From: Actinomadura formosensis NBRC 14204
GTDB taxonomy: Bacteria; Actinomycetota; Actinomycetes; Streptosporangiales; Streptosporangiaceae
Reading direction: 5' to 3'
Length of the DNA: 61,685 bases
Assembly: GCF_001552155.1 (NCBI RefSeq)
Contig: NZ_BCQQ01000028.1
Coordinates: forward strand, 1 to 61,685
Shown here piece after piece: positions 51,632 through 59,989 of this stretch. Numbering within the stretch: the first letter of the stretch is position 1; every line of letters starts with the position of its first letter. The translations under genes and the position numbers were made by a program. Below the pieces are notes generated by a model. That model saw nothing but the letters and a program-made list of their open reading frames with translations. It had not been told where the DNA came from and searched no databases.

Positions 51632-52788
51632 CCGAGGGAATCACCGAGGCGTTCACCCGGGCGTTCGGGCGCGCGCCGGACGGCGTCTGGCGCGCGCCCG
51701 GCCGGGTCAACCTGATCGGCGAGCACACCGACTACAACGACGGGTTCGTGCTGCCGTTCGCACCGTCGCTCGGGGTCTCGGTGGCCGCCGCCCGGCGGGA
51801 CGACGGCGTGATCGAGGTGCGGTCGCGGCAGGCCGCCACCGCCGTCGCCGCGCCCGTGGACGGCCCGCCGGTCGTCTCCGAGGGCTGGCCCGCCGAGCGC
51901 GGCTGGGCGGCGTATCCGGTCGGGGTGGCGCGGGTGCTGCGCGAGCACGGGACGGGCGGCGCGTCCCTGCTGTTCGATTCCGACCTGCCGCAGGGGGCGG
52001 GGCTGTCGTCGTCCGCCGCGCTGGAATGCGCGACGGCGCTGGCGCTCTGCGAGCTGCACGGCGTCGAGATCGACCGCCCGGCGCTGGCGCGGCTGACGCA
52101 GCGCGCGGAGAACGAGCAGGTCGGCATGCCGTGCGGGCTGATGGACCAGTCGGCGTCCCTGCTGTGCACGGCCGGGCACGCGCTGATGCTGGACTGCCGG
52201 AGCGGGCTGTCCGCGCAGGTGCCGTTCGATCCGGCCGCGGCCGGGCTGACGCTCCTGGTCGTGGACACGCGCGCGTCGCACGCGCTGACCAGCGGCGAGT
52301 ACGGCCGCCGCCGCGCCGAATGCGAGGAGGCGGCGGCGCTGCTGGGCGTCGACGCCCTCCGCGACGTCAAGGATCTGGCCGGGGCGCTGGCGAGGTTGCG
52401 CGATCCCGTGCTGCGCCGGCGCGTCCAGCACGTCGTCACCGAGAACCACCGCGTCGAGGCGAGCGTCGGCCTGCTGCGCGCGGGCGCCCTGCCGGAGTTC
52501 GGCGGGATGCTGAACGCGTCGCACCTGTCGCTGCGGGACCAGTTCGAGGTGTCGTGGCCCGAGGCCGACGTCACCGTGGACACGGCGCTGCGGGCGGGCG
52601 CCCGCGGCGGCCGGATGGTGGGCGGCGGCTTCGGCGGCTCCGTGATCGTCCTGACGGCCGCCTCCCGCGCCGGGCAGGTGCGGGAGGCGATCATCGCCGC
52701 CTACGCCGGCCGCGGCTGGACGCCGCCGGAGTTCCTGGAGGCGGTTCCGTCGGACGGGGCGCGGCGCGTCAGCCGAGCGCGGCCCTGA
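51628..52788 (+). CDS. galK: Galactokinase
   Basis: A 386-aa GHMP kinase phosphorylating galactose at C1. Signature [20 protein letters not shown] (galactose binding), phosphate loop [20 protein letters not shown], then [20 protein letters not shown] with the catalytic Asp, and [19 protein letters not shown] 51628 overlaps the galE stop. The last 20 bp overlap the 3' end of the convergent TPR gene. Confidence 0.95.
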   Translation: MTEGITEAFTRAFGRAPDGVWRAPGRVNLIGEHTDYNDGFVLPFAPSLGVSVAAARRDDGVIEVRSRQAATAVAAPVDGPPVVSEGWPAERGWAAYPVGVARVLREHGTGGASLLFDSDLPQGAGLSSSAALECATALALCELHGVEIDRPALARLTQRAENEQVGMPCGLMDQSASLLCTAGHALMLDCRSGLSAQVPFDPAAAGLTLLVVDTRASHALTSGEYGRRRAECEEAAALLGVDALRDVKDLAGALARLRDPVLRRRVQHVVTENHRVEASVGLLRAGALPEFGGMLNASHLSLRDQFEVSWPEADVTVDTALRAGARGGRMVGGGFGGSVIVLTAASRAGQVREAIIAAYAGRGWTPPEFLEAVPSDGARRVSRARP

Positions 52789-55429
52789 TGTCCTCCAGGA
52801 GGCGGGTGGCGTCCTCGGCCGGGGCGGTCTGGTCGATGGCGGTGAAACCGTCCACGGCGGCGGACGCGTGCGAGGCGGCCTCGTCGAGGCGGCCCACCTG
52901 GGCCAGGACGCGGGCCTGCTCGAAGGAGGTCAGGGCGGTCTCCCAGACGCGGGTCGGCTCGTCGTCCGGCGGCAGGCCGGCCAGCGCCGCGCGGGCCGTG
53001 TCCATCGCGGTCACCGCCTCGTCCGCGTTGCCGCTCCACATCAGGCACATCGCGGCCCGGCGGCGGGTGCGGGCCACGCCGTAGGGGTCGCCGGCCTTCT
53101 CGCACGCCTCGGCGGCCTGGGCGTACCGTTCGGCGGCCGGGGCGTCCATGTCGAGACCCGTCAGGACGTCGGCGGCCTCGGTGAAAAAGTGCGCGGCGGC
53201 GTCGTGCCGGCCGGCCTGCCCGGCCTCCTCGGCGAGGGCGGTGAACAGCGTGGCGGCGTCCTTCTCGCCCAGCCGCTTCTGCGCGTGCGCGAGGATGAGG
53301 CGGCAGCGCCGCGCGGCGTCGTCGTCGAGGTTCGGCAGCGCCTCCTCGGCGGCCTCCGCCGCCTCCAGGGCCCGGTCCGTGGACAGGTAGGCGGCGGCGA
53401 GATCCACCCGGAGGTGGACGGCCTGCTCGTGCAGGCCCTCGGCCGCCCATCCCGCGACGCCCTCCACCAGGTCGGCGGCGGCGTCGGCCGGGCGGTCCAC
53501 GGCGAGGAACGCCAGGCCGCGCTCGGAGTACGCCGCGGCGCGCATCGGCGAGGCGTCGCGCAGCGCGGCGATCACCTCGTCCAGCAGGGCGAACGTCTCC
53601 TCGTCCGGGCCGCTGTCCCGCCGCGCCAGCGTCCGGGCCAGCAGCAGCGCGGGCGCGGCGACCAGCTCGGGATCGCCGGACGCTCGCGCCGCCGCCACCG
53701 AACGGCGCAGCGCCGCCACCGCCTCGCCGGCCCGATCGGCCAGCAGGAACGCCTGCCCCCGCAGGAACCACAGCTCGCCGACGCGGTCGGGCGCCTCGTC
53801 CGGGACGACCTGGTCCAGTGCGGCGAGGGCCTCGGCGGGATGCTCCAGCCTGATGTGCGCGGTCGCGAGGCGGAGCAGCGCGGCCGCGGCGTCGCCGTCC
53901 TCCCCCGGATGCGCGGTCAGGTGCCGGGCCGCGGCGCTCACCTGCTCCAGGCCGCCCTCGTCGCCGAGGTCGACGCGTGCCATGCCGAGCCGGCCGAGCG
54001 TGCGGTGCCGGCGCGTCTCGTCGCCCAGCTCACCGAACAGCCGGGCCGCCTCCTCCCAGCACGCGACCGCGCTCGGCCCGTCGCCGGCCACGGCGTGCTC
54101 GACGCCCCGGCCGTCCAGGCGGCGGGCCTTCTGCAGCGGCGTCGGCTCGGTCTTCCCGGCGAGGACGTCGAACCGCCGCCACGCCGCCAGCACCCGCGGG
54201 ATGTCGCCGCCCGTGCGGCGCTCGTCGGCGATGCCGAGGAGTTCGTCGAGGTCGTCCACGCGGGCGAGGTCGTCGTCCTGCGGGACGGGCGGCGGCACGG
54301 GAGCCGGGGCCTGCTCCGGACGGCGATGGTGGGCGGCCAGCGGGACGAAGCCCGCGACCGGCTCGGCCGCCAGCGTGGCACGCACCTTGTCGCCCTGGTG
54401 GGACGTGCCGTTGCGGGCGTCGAACCGGTCCGCCAGCGCCGTCGCGCGGTCCGCCAGCTCGGCGTGCAGGTCGGCCACCGGCACGTCGGCGGCCGGGCGG
54501 CCGTCCGCGGCGGGACGCCGGACCGTCGCCGCGCCGTGCCCGGCCGCCGCGACCCGGCGGAGGACGAGAGCCGCGGCGGCGCAGAAGTCCATGTCCGCGT
54601 GCGCGCTCGGTGCCCGGTCCAGCCAGCCGAGATGCCGCTGCAGGATCTCCAGCCCGCGCGCCTCGTTGCCGGTGACCGCGCAGAACTCCAGGTGCTCGGC
54701 GATGTCGCTGAGGTCGGCCAGCCGGGACCGGTGCACCCGGTAGGCGCGGCGGTGCGCGTCGGCGGCCTGCTCGGCGCGGTCCGTCCGCAGGTACACCGGC
54801 AGCAGCGCGGTCTGGATGGACTGCGGCTGCTCGTTGCACGACAGCCGCGAGCTCAGCACCGGCGCGGCGATCTCGAACGCCTCCTCGTGGCGTCCGGCCT
54901 CCACGAGGTGGCGGACCATGCCGGTCGGGTCGCAGCCCTCGCAGTCCGACAGCTCGTCGCGCTCGGCCGCGCGCCACTTGAGGTACCACTCGTCGGCGGA
55001 CCCGTCCCCGACGTGCCGCGCCACCACGTTCCGGTAGTGATACACCGCCTGAAGGCTGTGCCCACCCGCCTTGTAGCGCCGCTCCATGTCGTCCAGGACG
55101 GCGTAGGTGCGGTCGAGCGGGATCTCGGGGAACAGGGTGAGGGAACTGACGACCGCCTTCATCTGCCACAGCAGGCCGTGCGCGTCGTCGAACCGGCCCG
55201 GGTCGCGGTCATGGTCGGCCAGCGTCCGGCTGAACGTCGCGAACGCCTTCGCGGGCTCGCCGCCGTACCGGTAGGCGTCCGTCAGGCGGACCCTCACGTG
55301 GAACGCCAGCACCTCGTCACCGGCCGCCTCCGCGCGGCGCAGCGCGTCCTCGACCAGGACGGTGCGGGCCTCCCCGTAGGGCAGTTCCTGCGACCGCGCC
55401 ATCAGCGTATATACGTCGTCCGTGCTCAT
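52769..55429 (-). CDS. Large tetratricopeptide-type protein coupled to an Hsp90-family gene
   Basis: An 886-aa soluble all-helical protein with many degenerate TPR-like helix pairs. Examples: GRHEEAFEIAAPVLSSRL, AEALAALDQVVPDEAPDRVG, ADRAGEAVAALRRSVAAARA, DRALEAAEAAEEALPNL, AAERYAQAAEACEKAGDPYG and GRLDEAASHASAAVDGF. A Pro-rich linker near residues 365-385 separates two superhelical halves. No enzymatic domain is visible. ATG 55429 has GGAGG at 7 nt and overlaps the Hsp90-family stop (ATGA). A co-chaperone or client-adaptor role is inferred from the coupling. Confidence 0.85.
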   Translation of the reverse strand: MSTDDVYTLMARSQELPYGEARTVLVEDALRRAEAAGDEVLAFHVRVRLTDAYRYGGEPAKAFATFSRTLADHDRDPGRFDDAHGLLWQMKAVVSSLTLFPEIPLDRTYAVLDDMERRYKAGGHSLQAVYHYRNVVARHVGDGSADEWYLKWRAAERDELSDCEGCDPTGMVRHLVEAGRHEEAFEIAAPVLSSRLSCNEQPQSIQTALLPVYLRTDRAEQAADAHRRAYRVHRSRLADLSDIAEHLEFCAVTGNEARGLEILQRHLGWLDRAPSAHADMDFCAAAALVLRRVAAAGHGAATVRRPAADGRPAADVPVADLHAELADRATALADRFDARNGTSHQGDKVRATLAAEPVAGFVPLAAHHRRPEQAPAPVPPPVPQDDDLARVDDLDELLGIADERRTGGDIPRVLAAWRRFDVLAGKTEPTPLQKARRLDGRGVEHAVAGDGPSAVACWEEAARLFGELGDETRRHRTLGRLGMARVDLGDEGGLEQVSAAARHLTAHPGEDGDAAAALLRLATAHIRLEHPAEALAALDQVVPDEAPDRVGELWFLRGQAFLLADRAGEAVAALRRSVAAARASGDPELVAAPALLLARTLARRDSGPDEETFALLDEVIAALRDASPMRAAAYSERGLAFLAVDRPADAAADLVEGVAGWAAEGLHEQAVHLRVDLAAAYLSTDRALEAAEAAEEALPNLDDDAARRCRLILAHAQKRLGEKDAATLFTALAEEAGQAGRHDAAAHFFTEAADVLTGLDMDAPAAERYAQAAEACEKAGDPYGVARTRRRAAMCLMWSGNADEAVTAMDTARAALAGLPPDDEPTRVWETALTSFEQARVLAQVGRLDEAASHASAAVDGFTAIDQTAPAEDATRLLEDIRAALG

Positions 55430-57195
55430 TCGGGGGCCTCCGGGGAGTGGACGGCCCACTCCAGCAGGCCGATGAAGGAACGGTTCAGCACCGCCGTGTC
55501 GGCGGGCCGCAGCGGATGGTGGCCGAGCAGCAGCGCCTGCCCGTACAAGGCTTGGACGGCCAGTTCGACGGGCCCGTCATCGCCGAGCGAGGTGACCCGC
55601 CGGGCCAGCGGATTGCGGTGGTTCAGCACCAGTTGCGGGCGTTCGACGCCGGCGGTGGCGTTGACGGCGCCGAGCACGTCCGCCCACAGCTCGCCGGCCT
55701 CCTCCCGCGCCCGCGTCAGCTCCTCGCGGAACTGCGCGTCCCGGCCGGTCAGGTACAGCGCGGGCAGCGACGCGGGATCGAACTCGCGGACGACCACCTC
55801 GCAGCCCAGCCGCTCCACCGCCCGCTGCGCCGCCGCCAGGAACGGCCGCAGCGCCAGCTCCGCCGCCGGGTCGAGGACCCCGAACGTGGTGGTCAGCTCC
55901 GCCGCGTCCAGCCGGGCCAGCCGGATGCCGGGGTCCAGGTCGGGCAGCCGTTCGATGATCTCCGTGTCGTGGACGTAGCCGCCGTTGACCAGCCCGACGC
56001 CCTGCGCGCCCGCGACCGCCGACAGCCGGCGGAACTCCTCCACGCTCGCGGTGAACCGGCCGTCCGGATGCCGGCGGCGGAACTCGTGCAGCGTCATCGG
56101 CCCGGCGGACGTCTCGTACTCCAGCCAGCGGTCCACGATCCGCAGCATGTCGTCGTCGTGCAGCGCCATCGCCTTCACGCCGAGCTGATGCAGCCGCAGG
56201 AACGCCCGCAGCCGCGCCGGGTCGGTCTCGGCCAGCTTCACCAGCCACTGCCGCAGCACGTCACCGAGGCCCTGCCGGGTGGATTCGAGCAGCTCGTCCT
56301 CGTACAGGGCCTCGCGGCTCGCGGTCGGGCGCAGCTCCCCCGCGTCCACGACGCAGCGGGCGAAGAACGCCCATTCGGGCAGGAGGCCCGCCACGCTCTC
56401 GGCCAGCAGCATCCGCTTGAGGTAGACGCGGTGGGCACCGCGCGCGGTCGGCGAGACCGGCTCCGGCAGGACGAACGCGACACCCGTCAGCCCCGCCTCC
56501 GGCACGTCGAGATCAACCACGTCGAACGGCGTGAACCCGTAAAGCTCCTCGCAGTACCGCTCCAGCGCCCGCCGCCGCGCGGCCGGATCCCGGTAGGACG
56601 CCCGCCACGGCGGCCCCTCCCCGGTCACGGGGACGCCGTCCACGATGAGATCGACCGGGAGGAGCGACCCGTAGGTGCGAGCGAGCTCGGCCACGACCGG
56701 CGGGCTGAGCAACTCGGCCGCCCCCGGACGCGCCCGCAGCGTCACCGTCGTGCCCGGCGTGCCGCGTTCAGCGGGTTCGACCTGGTAGCTGCCCTCGGAC
56801 CGGCCCGTCCACCGGACCGCGCCGCCGCCCTTCGCGGACCGCGTCACGACCTCGATCTCGTCCGCGACCAGGAACGCCGACAGCAGCCCGATCCCGAACT
56901 GGCCGAGGAAGTCGTGCCGCGCGAACCCCAGCTCGTCCCGCTTGGACGACCGTCCGATCGTCGCGAGCAGCGTATGGACCTCGTCTTCGGTCAGCCCGAC
57001 CCCGTCATCGTGGACCCGCAGCATCCCGCCACCGGTCTCGATCTCGACCCGGCCGCCTTCACCCCGCGCGGTGATCGCGTCCACCGCGTTCTGCAGCAAC
57101 TCACGCAGGTACACGCGCGGGCTCGCGTAGAGATGGCGGCTCAGCAGATCCACCACCCCGCGCAGATCCACCTGGAATGCCTGTTCCGCCACCAT
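55426..57195 (-). CDS. Hsp90 family ATPase (HtpG-like, actinobacterial subgroup)
   Basis: A 589-aa chaperone-type protein. The GHKL ATPase domain has RELLQNAVDAI (N36, equivalent to the Mg-binding Asn of Hsp90), HDDGVGL (63-68), TIGRSSK, and GQFGIGLLSAFLVADEIEVV (98 onward). The middle domain contains LYKR-like AHRVYLKRMLLAESVAGLLP, then VVDAGELRPTASREALYEDE with the conserved Arg. The C-terminal dimerisation region differs from HtpG and ends HSPEAPE. AGGAGG lies 3 nt before ATG 57195 and 6 nt before GTG 57192, which may be the true start. Coupled to the TPR gene. Confidence 0.9.
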   Translation of the reverse strand: MVAEQAFQVDLRGVVDLLSRHLYASPRVYLRELLQNAVDAITARGEGGRVEIETGGGMLRVHDDGVGLTEDEVHTLLATIGRSSKRDELGFARHDFLGQFGIGLLSAFLVADEIEVVTRSAKGGGAVRWTGRSEGSYQVEPAERGTPGTTVTLRARPGAAELLSPPVVAELARTYGSLLPVDLIVDGVPVTGEGPPWRASYRDPAARRRALERYCEELYGFTPFDVVDLDVPEAGLTGVAFVLPEPVSPTARGAHRVYLKRMLLAESVAGLLPEWAFFARCVVDAGELRPTASREALYEDELLESTRQGLGDVLRQWLVKLAETDPARLRAFLRLHQLGVKAMALHDDDMLRIVDRWLEYETSAGPMTLHEFRRRHPDGRFTASVEEFRRLSAVAGAQGVGLVNGGYVHDTEIIERLPDLDPGIRLARLDAAELTTTFGVLDPAAELALRPFLAAAQRAVERLGCEVVVREFDPASLPALYLTGRDAQFREELTRAREEAGELWADVLGAVNATAGVERPQLVLNHRNPLARRVTSLGDDGPVELAVQALYGQALLLGHHPLRPADTAVLNRSFIGLLEWAVHSPEAPE

Positions 57196-57354
57196 CCGCC
57201 TCCTGATCACCATTTGGGCGATCACACCCTAACGAGCGGCAGGGACAGGACGTCCGGCTTTTCCGCCTTCGCCCGGCACGCCGGGCGAAGGCCACTATGC
57301 TCGGTCGCCGACCCGGATGATCGGGGCATGGACGGGCCGACCCGAAGGCGGACG

Positions 57355-57876
57355 ATGACCTCCCAGGAGACCGACCGGCGTCAATTCCTGATGACCAGCG
57401 ACAAGTTCGTGGATTGGAGGGGGAGCGAGTTCGCGGTCATCGAACGTCCGCGGTGGTCCTTCCGCGACCTGTTCCGATCCTCCGCCCAGGAGGTACGGGT
57501 CGTGTCCCCGGACGGAACCCTGCTGTTCCGGATGCCGTCGCAGCGGACGCGGGACATCGATCTCCTCTGGATCGAGGACGGCTCCGGTGCCCGGATCGCG
57601 ACCTTGCAGCGCACCGGCCGGGAGGTCATGACCGCGAACCTGTTCCAGGCAGCCGACGCGCATGCGGAGCCCTTCGGCACCATCAAGGGCGACCCCACCT
57701 ACACCGCCTTCGAGGTTATGGACTCACGGAACATGCCCATCGGACACGTCTCGACCAGCGGCGGCATGACGACGATCCAGTGCCCCGACGACAGCGAACG
57801 CTGGCGGTTCCTCCTCATGGGCCTGGCGATAGCGGCCGAGGTCGCCTGCGAACTCCAGGCCCAGCGCACCCCGTAA
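57355..57876 (+). CDS. LURP-one/scramblase-like fold protein (tentative)
   Basis: A 173-aa protein of alternating beta-hairpins: EFAVIERPRWSFRDLF, EVRVVSPDGTLLFRM, IDLLWIEDGSGARIATLQRT, AFEVMDSRNMPIGHVSTSGG, then a C-terminal helix (WRFLLMGLAIAAEVACEL). The repeated 'V-x-D-x-x-G-x-x-I/L-x-x' hairpins resemble tubby/LURP-one/scramblase domains, but I cannot confirm it. ATG 57355 has GAAGG at 6 nt; ATG 57328 would add nine residues. It is divergent from the Hsp90 gene. Confidence 0.7.
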   Translation: MTSQETDRRQFLMTSDKFVDWRGSEFAVIERPRWSFRDLFRSSAQEVRVVSPDGTLLFRMPSQRTRDIDLLWIEDGSGARIATLQRTGREVMTANLFQAADAHAEPFGTIKGDPTYTAFEVMDSRNMPIGHVSTSGGMTTIQCPDDSERWRFLLMGLAIAAEVACELQAQRTP

Positions 57877-57937
57877 CCGGCATACTCGAAGGTCGGCCGG
57901 CGCCGGCCCCTGCTCCCACGACGAAACGAGAGGCTTC

Positions 57938-58363
57938 ATGGTCTTCGATCTCGGTGCGCTGGCCGACAGCGCCCAGCAGTTCGCCGCCAACTCCGAGGAT
58001 CTGCGGCGCCGGATCGATGAACTGGAGACAGAGGCCGAGTCCGCCGACGGCCGGGTGAAGGCCCGCTGGACCAGCGCGGGCCTGGCCGGCGTCGACCTCG
58101 ACCCGAGGGCGCTGCGCATGGCCGCCGCCGACCTCGGCGAGCTGATCACCGAGACCGTGCAGGACGCCCAGCGGAAGTTCGAACGCCAGGCGGCCGAGCT
58201 GACAACCGACTCGTTCGGGCCGAACGGCGACCCGATGGCGGCACCGCCCAGCGCGGAGGAGGCCGCCGCCTTCATCACCGACATGCACTCGACCTTCGAG
58301 GGCACGCTCCAGGAGACCACCGCGATCATCGACAACATGCGGCGGGCCTTCCAGCAACGCTGA
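57938..58363 (+). CDS. YbaB/EbfC-family protein
   Basis: A 141-aa protein with an N-terminal coiled helix (AQQFAANSEDLRRRIDELET), then two strands (VKARWTSAGLAGVDLDPRAL), a long helix (AADLGELITETVQDAQRKFE), and a distinct C-terminal helix (MHSTFEGTLQETTAIIDNMR). The first 100 residues fit the YbaB/EbfC nucleoid-associated fold, which recurs beside WXG100/ESX genes in actinomycetes. Its 3' end (58261-58363) was copied into the tandem duplication. It is convergent with the first immunity candidate; 6 nt separate the stops. Confidence 0.8.
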   Translation: MVFDLGALADSAQQFAANSEDLRRRIDELETEAESADGRVKARWTSAGLAGVDLDPRALRMAAADLGELITETVQDAQRKFERQAAELTTDSFGPNGDPMAAPPSAEEAAAFITDMHSTFEGTLQETTAIIDNMRRAFQQR

Positions 58364-58369
58364 CGCATG

Positions 58370-58912
58370 TCAGTAACGACGGGGCTGATCCTCCCAGGTC
58401 CCCGCACCCGTCTCCTCAACGAACCGGCGGAGCCGCCACAAATCCTCCAGGCTAAGAGAGCCGTCTCCTTCGCCATCCTCGATGATCGCGAGCAGGAGAC
58501 GCCCCGGAATCTCCTCCATGCCCCGGATCAGCCTCGGCGGCTCGTAGGAACCCTCCTTGCTGTAACGCAGCCTCAGCGACACCGCCCCACCATCCCCCGG
58601 GTCAACGACCTCGAACCGCCCGAACCGCTCGGCCGGAAGGATCTGCGCGGGCTTCTTGCCCCTCGTCACGACCAGGCCCCGAGCATCGATGTAAACGATG
58701 AATTCGTTCCCGGGCAGGAGCGGGTAGACGCCCAGCAGCAACAACGCGGCAATCAGGACCGCCAGGACGGCGAGCACGAAGCGCCAGCCATTGTCCACTG
58801 CCACCGTCCCCCACGTGCACAAGGCGCACAGAAAGGCCAAGAGGGCGAGGATCCTCGGCGCATCCTGCTTCGGGTCCCGGAGGACGACCCTGAAATCCTC
58901 GGGAGCGGTCAT
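58370..58912 (-). CDS. Two-helix membrane protein, immunity candidate copy A
   Basis: A 180-aa protein: cytoplasmic N-terminus, two transmembrane helices (ILALLAFLCALCTWGTVAV; FVLAVLAVLIAALLLLGVY), then a soluble domain (IVYIDARGLVVTRGKKPAQI; FGRFEVVDPGDGGAVSLRLR) with a PH-like strand pattern, ending WEDQPRRY. By eye it is about 82% identical to copy B, with differences clustering in and near the helices. It starts at the stop of the orphan toxin C-terminus (TGATG). Immunity function is inferred from gene order. Confidence 0.75.
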   Translation of the reverse strand: MTAPEDFRVVLRDPKQDAPRILALLAFLCALCTWGTVAVDNGWRFVLAVLAVLIAALLLLGVYPLLPGNEFIVYIDARGLVVTRGKKPAQILPAERFGRFEVVDPGDGGAVSLRLRYSKEGSYEPPRLIRGMEEIPGRLLLAIIEDGEGDGSLSLEDLWRLRRFVEETGAGTWEDQPRRY

Positions 58913-59337
58913 CAGCCGAGCTCCTTACCTGTGTCGGCCGGGATCGGATTCGTCCGCTTGACGTAATCGTCCCCGTACCCCTCGCTGCCGGTAAGCGAGG
59001 TGATCCCCTTGTTAACCCACGGCGCCCCCGGGTTCAGGATGCCGTCCGGGGCGTAGGGAACACCGGTGTCCCAAGCCCCCTTGGCGCCACCGAGGCCGGA
59101 CCAGAGCCACTTGTACTTCTGCGGAAGCCGCTGCATCGAGAGGCGGAACTTCCCGTACCCCGTACCGCCGAAAGCCCTGCCACGCATGAACTGCCCCGTG
59201 ATCTTCTGCTCAATGAGAGCGAGCCGACTAATGGCCACATCATCCGCGCTGCGGACAGTCGCCTCAAAGAAATCCGGATAGGCATGGGTGTTACCGGTGA
59301 GCATCTGACCGACCACACCGACCCCGGTAGCGGCGAC
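58912..59337 (-). pseudogene. Orphan toxin C-terminal domain (truncated duplicate)
   Basis: This encodes about 140 residues matching residues 195-335 of the 335-aa protein (about 95% identical protein, about 92% DNA) without the N-terminal WxG and membrane regions. Reading extends upstream to about 59550, but that part is antisense to the ybaB remnant and the second 180-aa gene, so it is not native protein. Most base changes are synonymous by eye, so the domain may still be used, for example as a recombination cassette. Stop and next start share TGATG. Confidence 0.8.
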
Positions 59338-59440
59338 GGCCGCCGCCTTCGTCACCGACATGCACTCGACCTTCGAGGGCACGCTCCAGGAGACCACCGC
59401 GATCATCGACAACATGCGGCGGGCCTTCCAGCAAAGCTGA
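59338..59440 (+). pseudogene. 3' remnant of the YbaB/EbfC gene
   Basis: 103 bp matching 58261-58363 with two differences by eye (about 98% identity), including the stop codon region. It has no start or 5' part. It is the scar left by the tandem duplication. Confidence 0.88.
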
Positions 59441-59446
59441 CACATG

Positions 59447-59989
59447 TCAGTAACGGCGGGGCTGATCCTCCCACGTGCCCGCCCCCATCTCCTCAACGAA
59501 CCGGCGGAGCCGCCACAGATCCTCCAGGCTGAGAGAACCGCCCCCCTCACCGTCCTTGATCATCGCGAGGTGAAGGCGCCCCGGAATCTCCTCCATGGCC
59601 TGGATCGCCCTCGGCGGCTCGTAGGAGCCCTCCTTGCTGTAGCGCAGCCTCAGCGTCACCGCCCCGCCGTCCCCCGGGTCAACGACCTCGAACCGCCCGA
59701 ACCGCTCGGCCGGAAGGATCTGCTCAGGCTTCTTGTTCCTCCTCACGACCAGGCCCCGAGCGTCGATGTATGTGAGGTACTCGGCACCGCGCAAGAGCTG
59801 GACGACGACCAGCAGAAGCACCACGGCGAGCAGCACCGCCAGCACGGCCAGCACGAAGCGCCAGCCATTGTCCACCGCTACCGCCCCCCACGTGCACAAG
59901 GCGCACAGAAACGCCATCATGCAGAGCATCGTCGGCGTCCCCTGCCTCGCATCCCGAAGGACGACCCTGAAATCCTCGGGAGCTGTCAT
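59447..59989 (-). CDS. Two-helix membrane protein, immunity candidate copy B
   Basis: A 180-aa homologue of the protein at 58370-58912. Helices TMLCMMAFLCALCTWGAVAV and FVLAVLAVLLAVVLLLVVV; soluble domain with LTYIDARGLVVRRNKKPEQI and an unchanged ILPAERFGRFEVVDPGDGGA block. The start ATG shares its A with the toxin stop (TGATG), the strongest possible translational coupling. This fits a membrane-borne immunity protein co-made with its toxin. No known immunity family recognised. Confidence 0.78.
   Translation of the reverse strand: MTAPEDFRVVLRDARQGTPTMLCMMAFLCALCTWGAVAVDNGWRFVLAVLAVLLAVVLLLVVVQLLRGAEYLTYIDARGLVVRRNKKPEQILPAERFGRFEVVDPGDGGAVTLRLRYSKEGSYEPPRAIQAMEEIPGRLHLAMIKDGEGGGSLSLEDLWRLRRFVEEMGAGTWEDQPRRY

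Noticed and set aside
52868..55978. 1,036-codon plus-strand open frame
   Set aside because: It is antisense to the TPR gene, lacks any recognisable domain and has codon use expected of a shadow frame in high-GC DNA.
55447..57330. Long plus-strand open frame running into the 57355 gene
   Set aside because: Only the last 173 residues look like a protein; the rest is antisense to the Hsp90-family gene. The start was placed at 57355.
58912..59550. A 212-aa fusion gene
   Set aside because: Its first 70 codons are antisense to the ybaB remnant and the second 180-aa gene. Only the part up to 59337 is homologous to the toxin, so I annotated it as an orphan tail.
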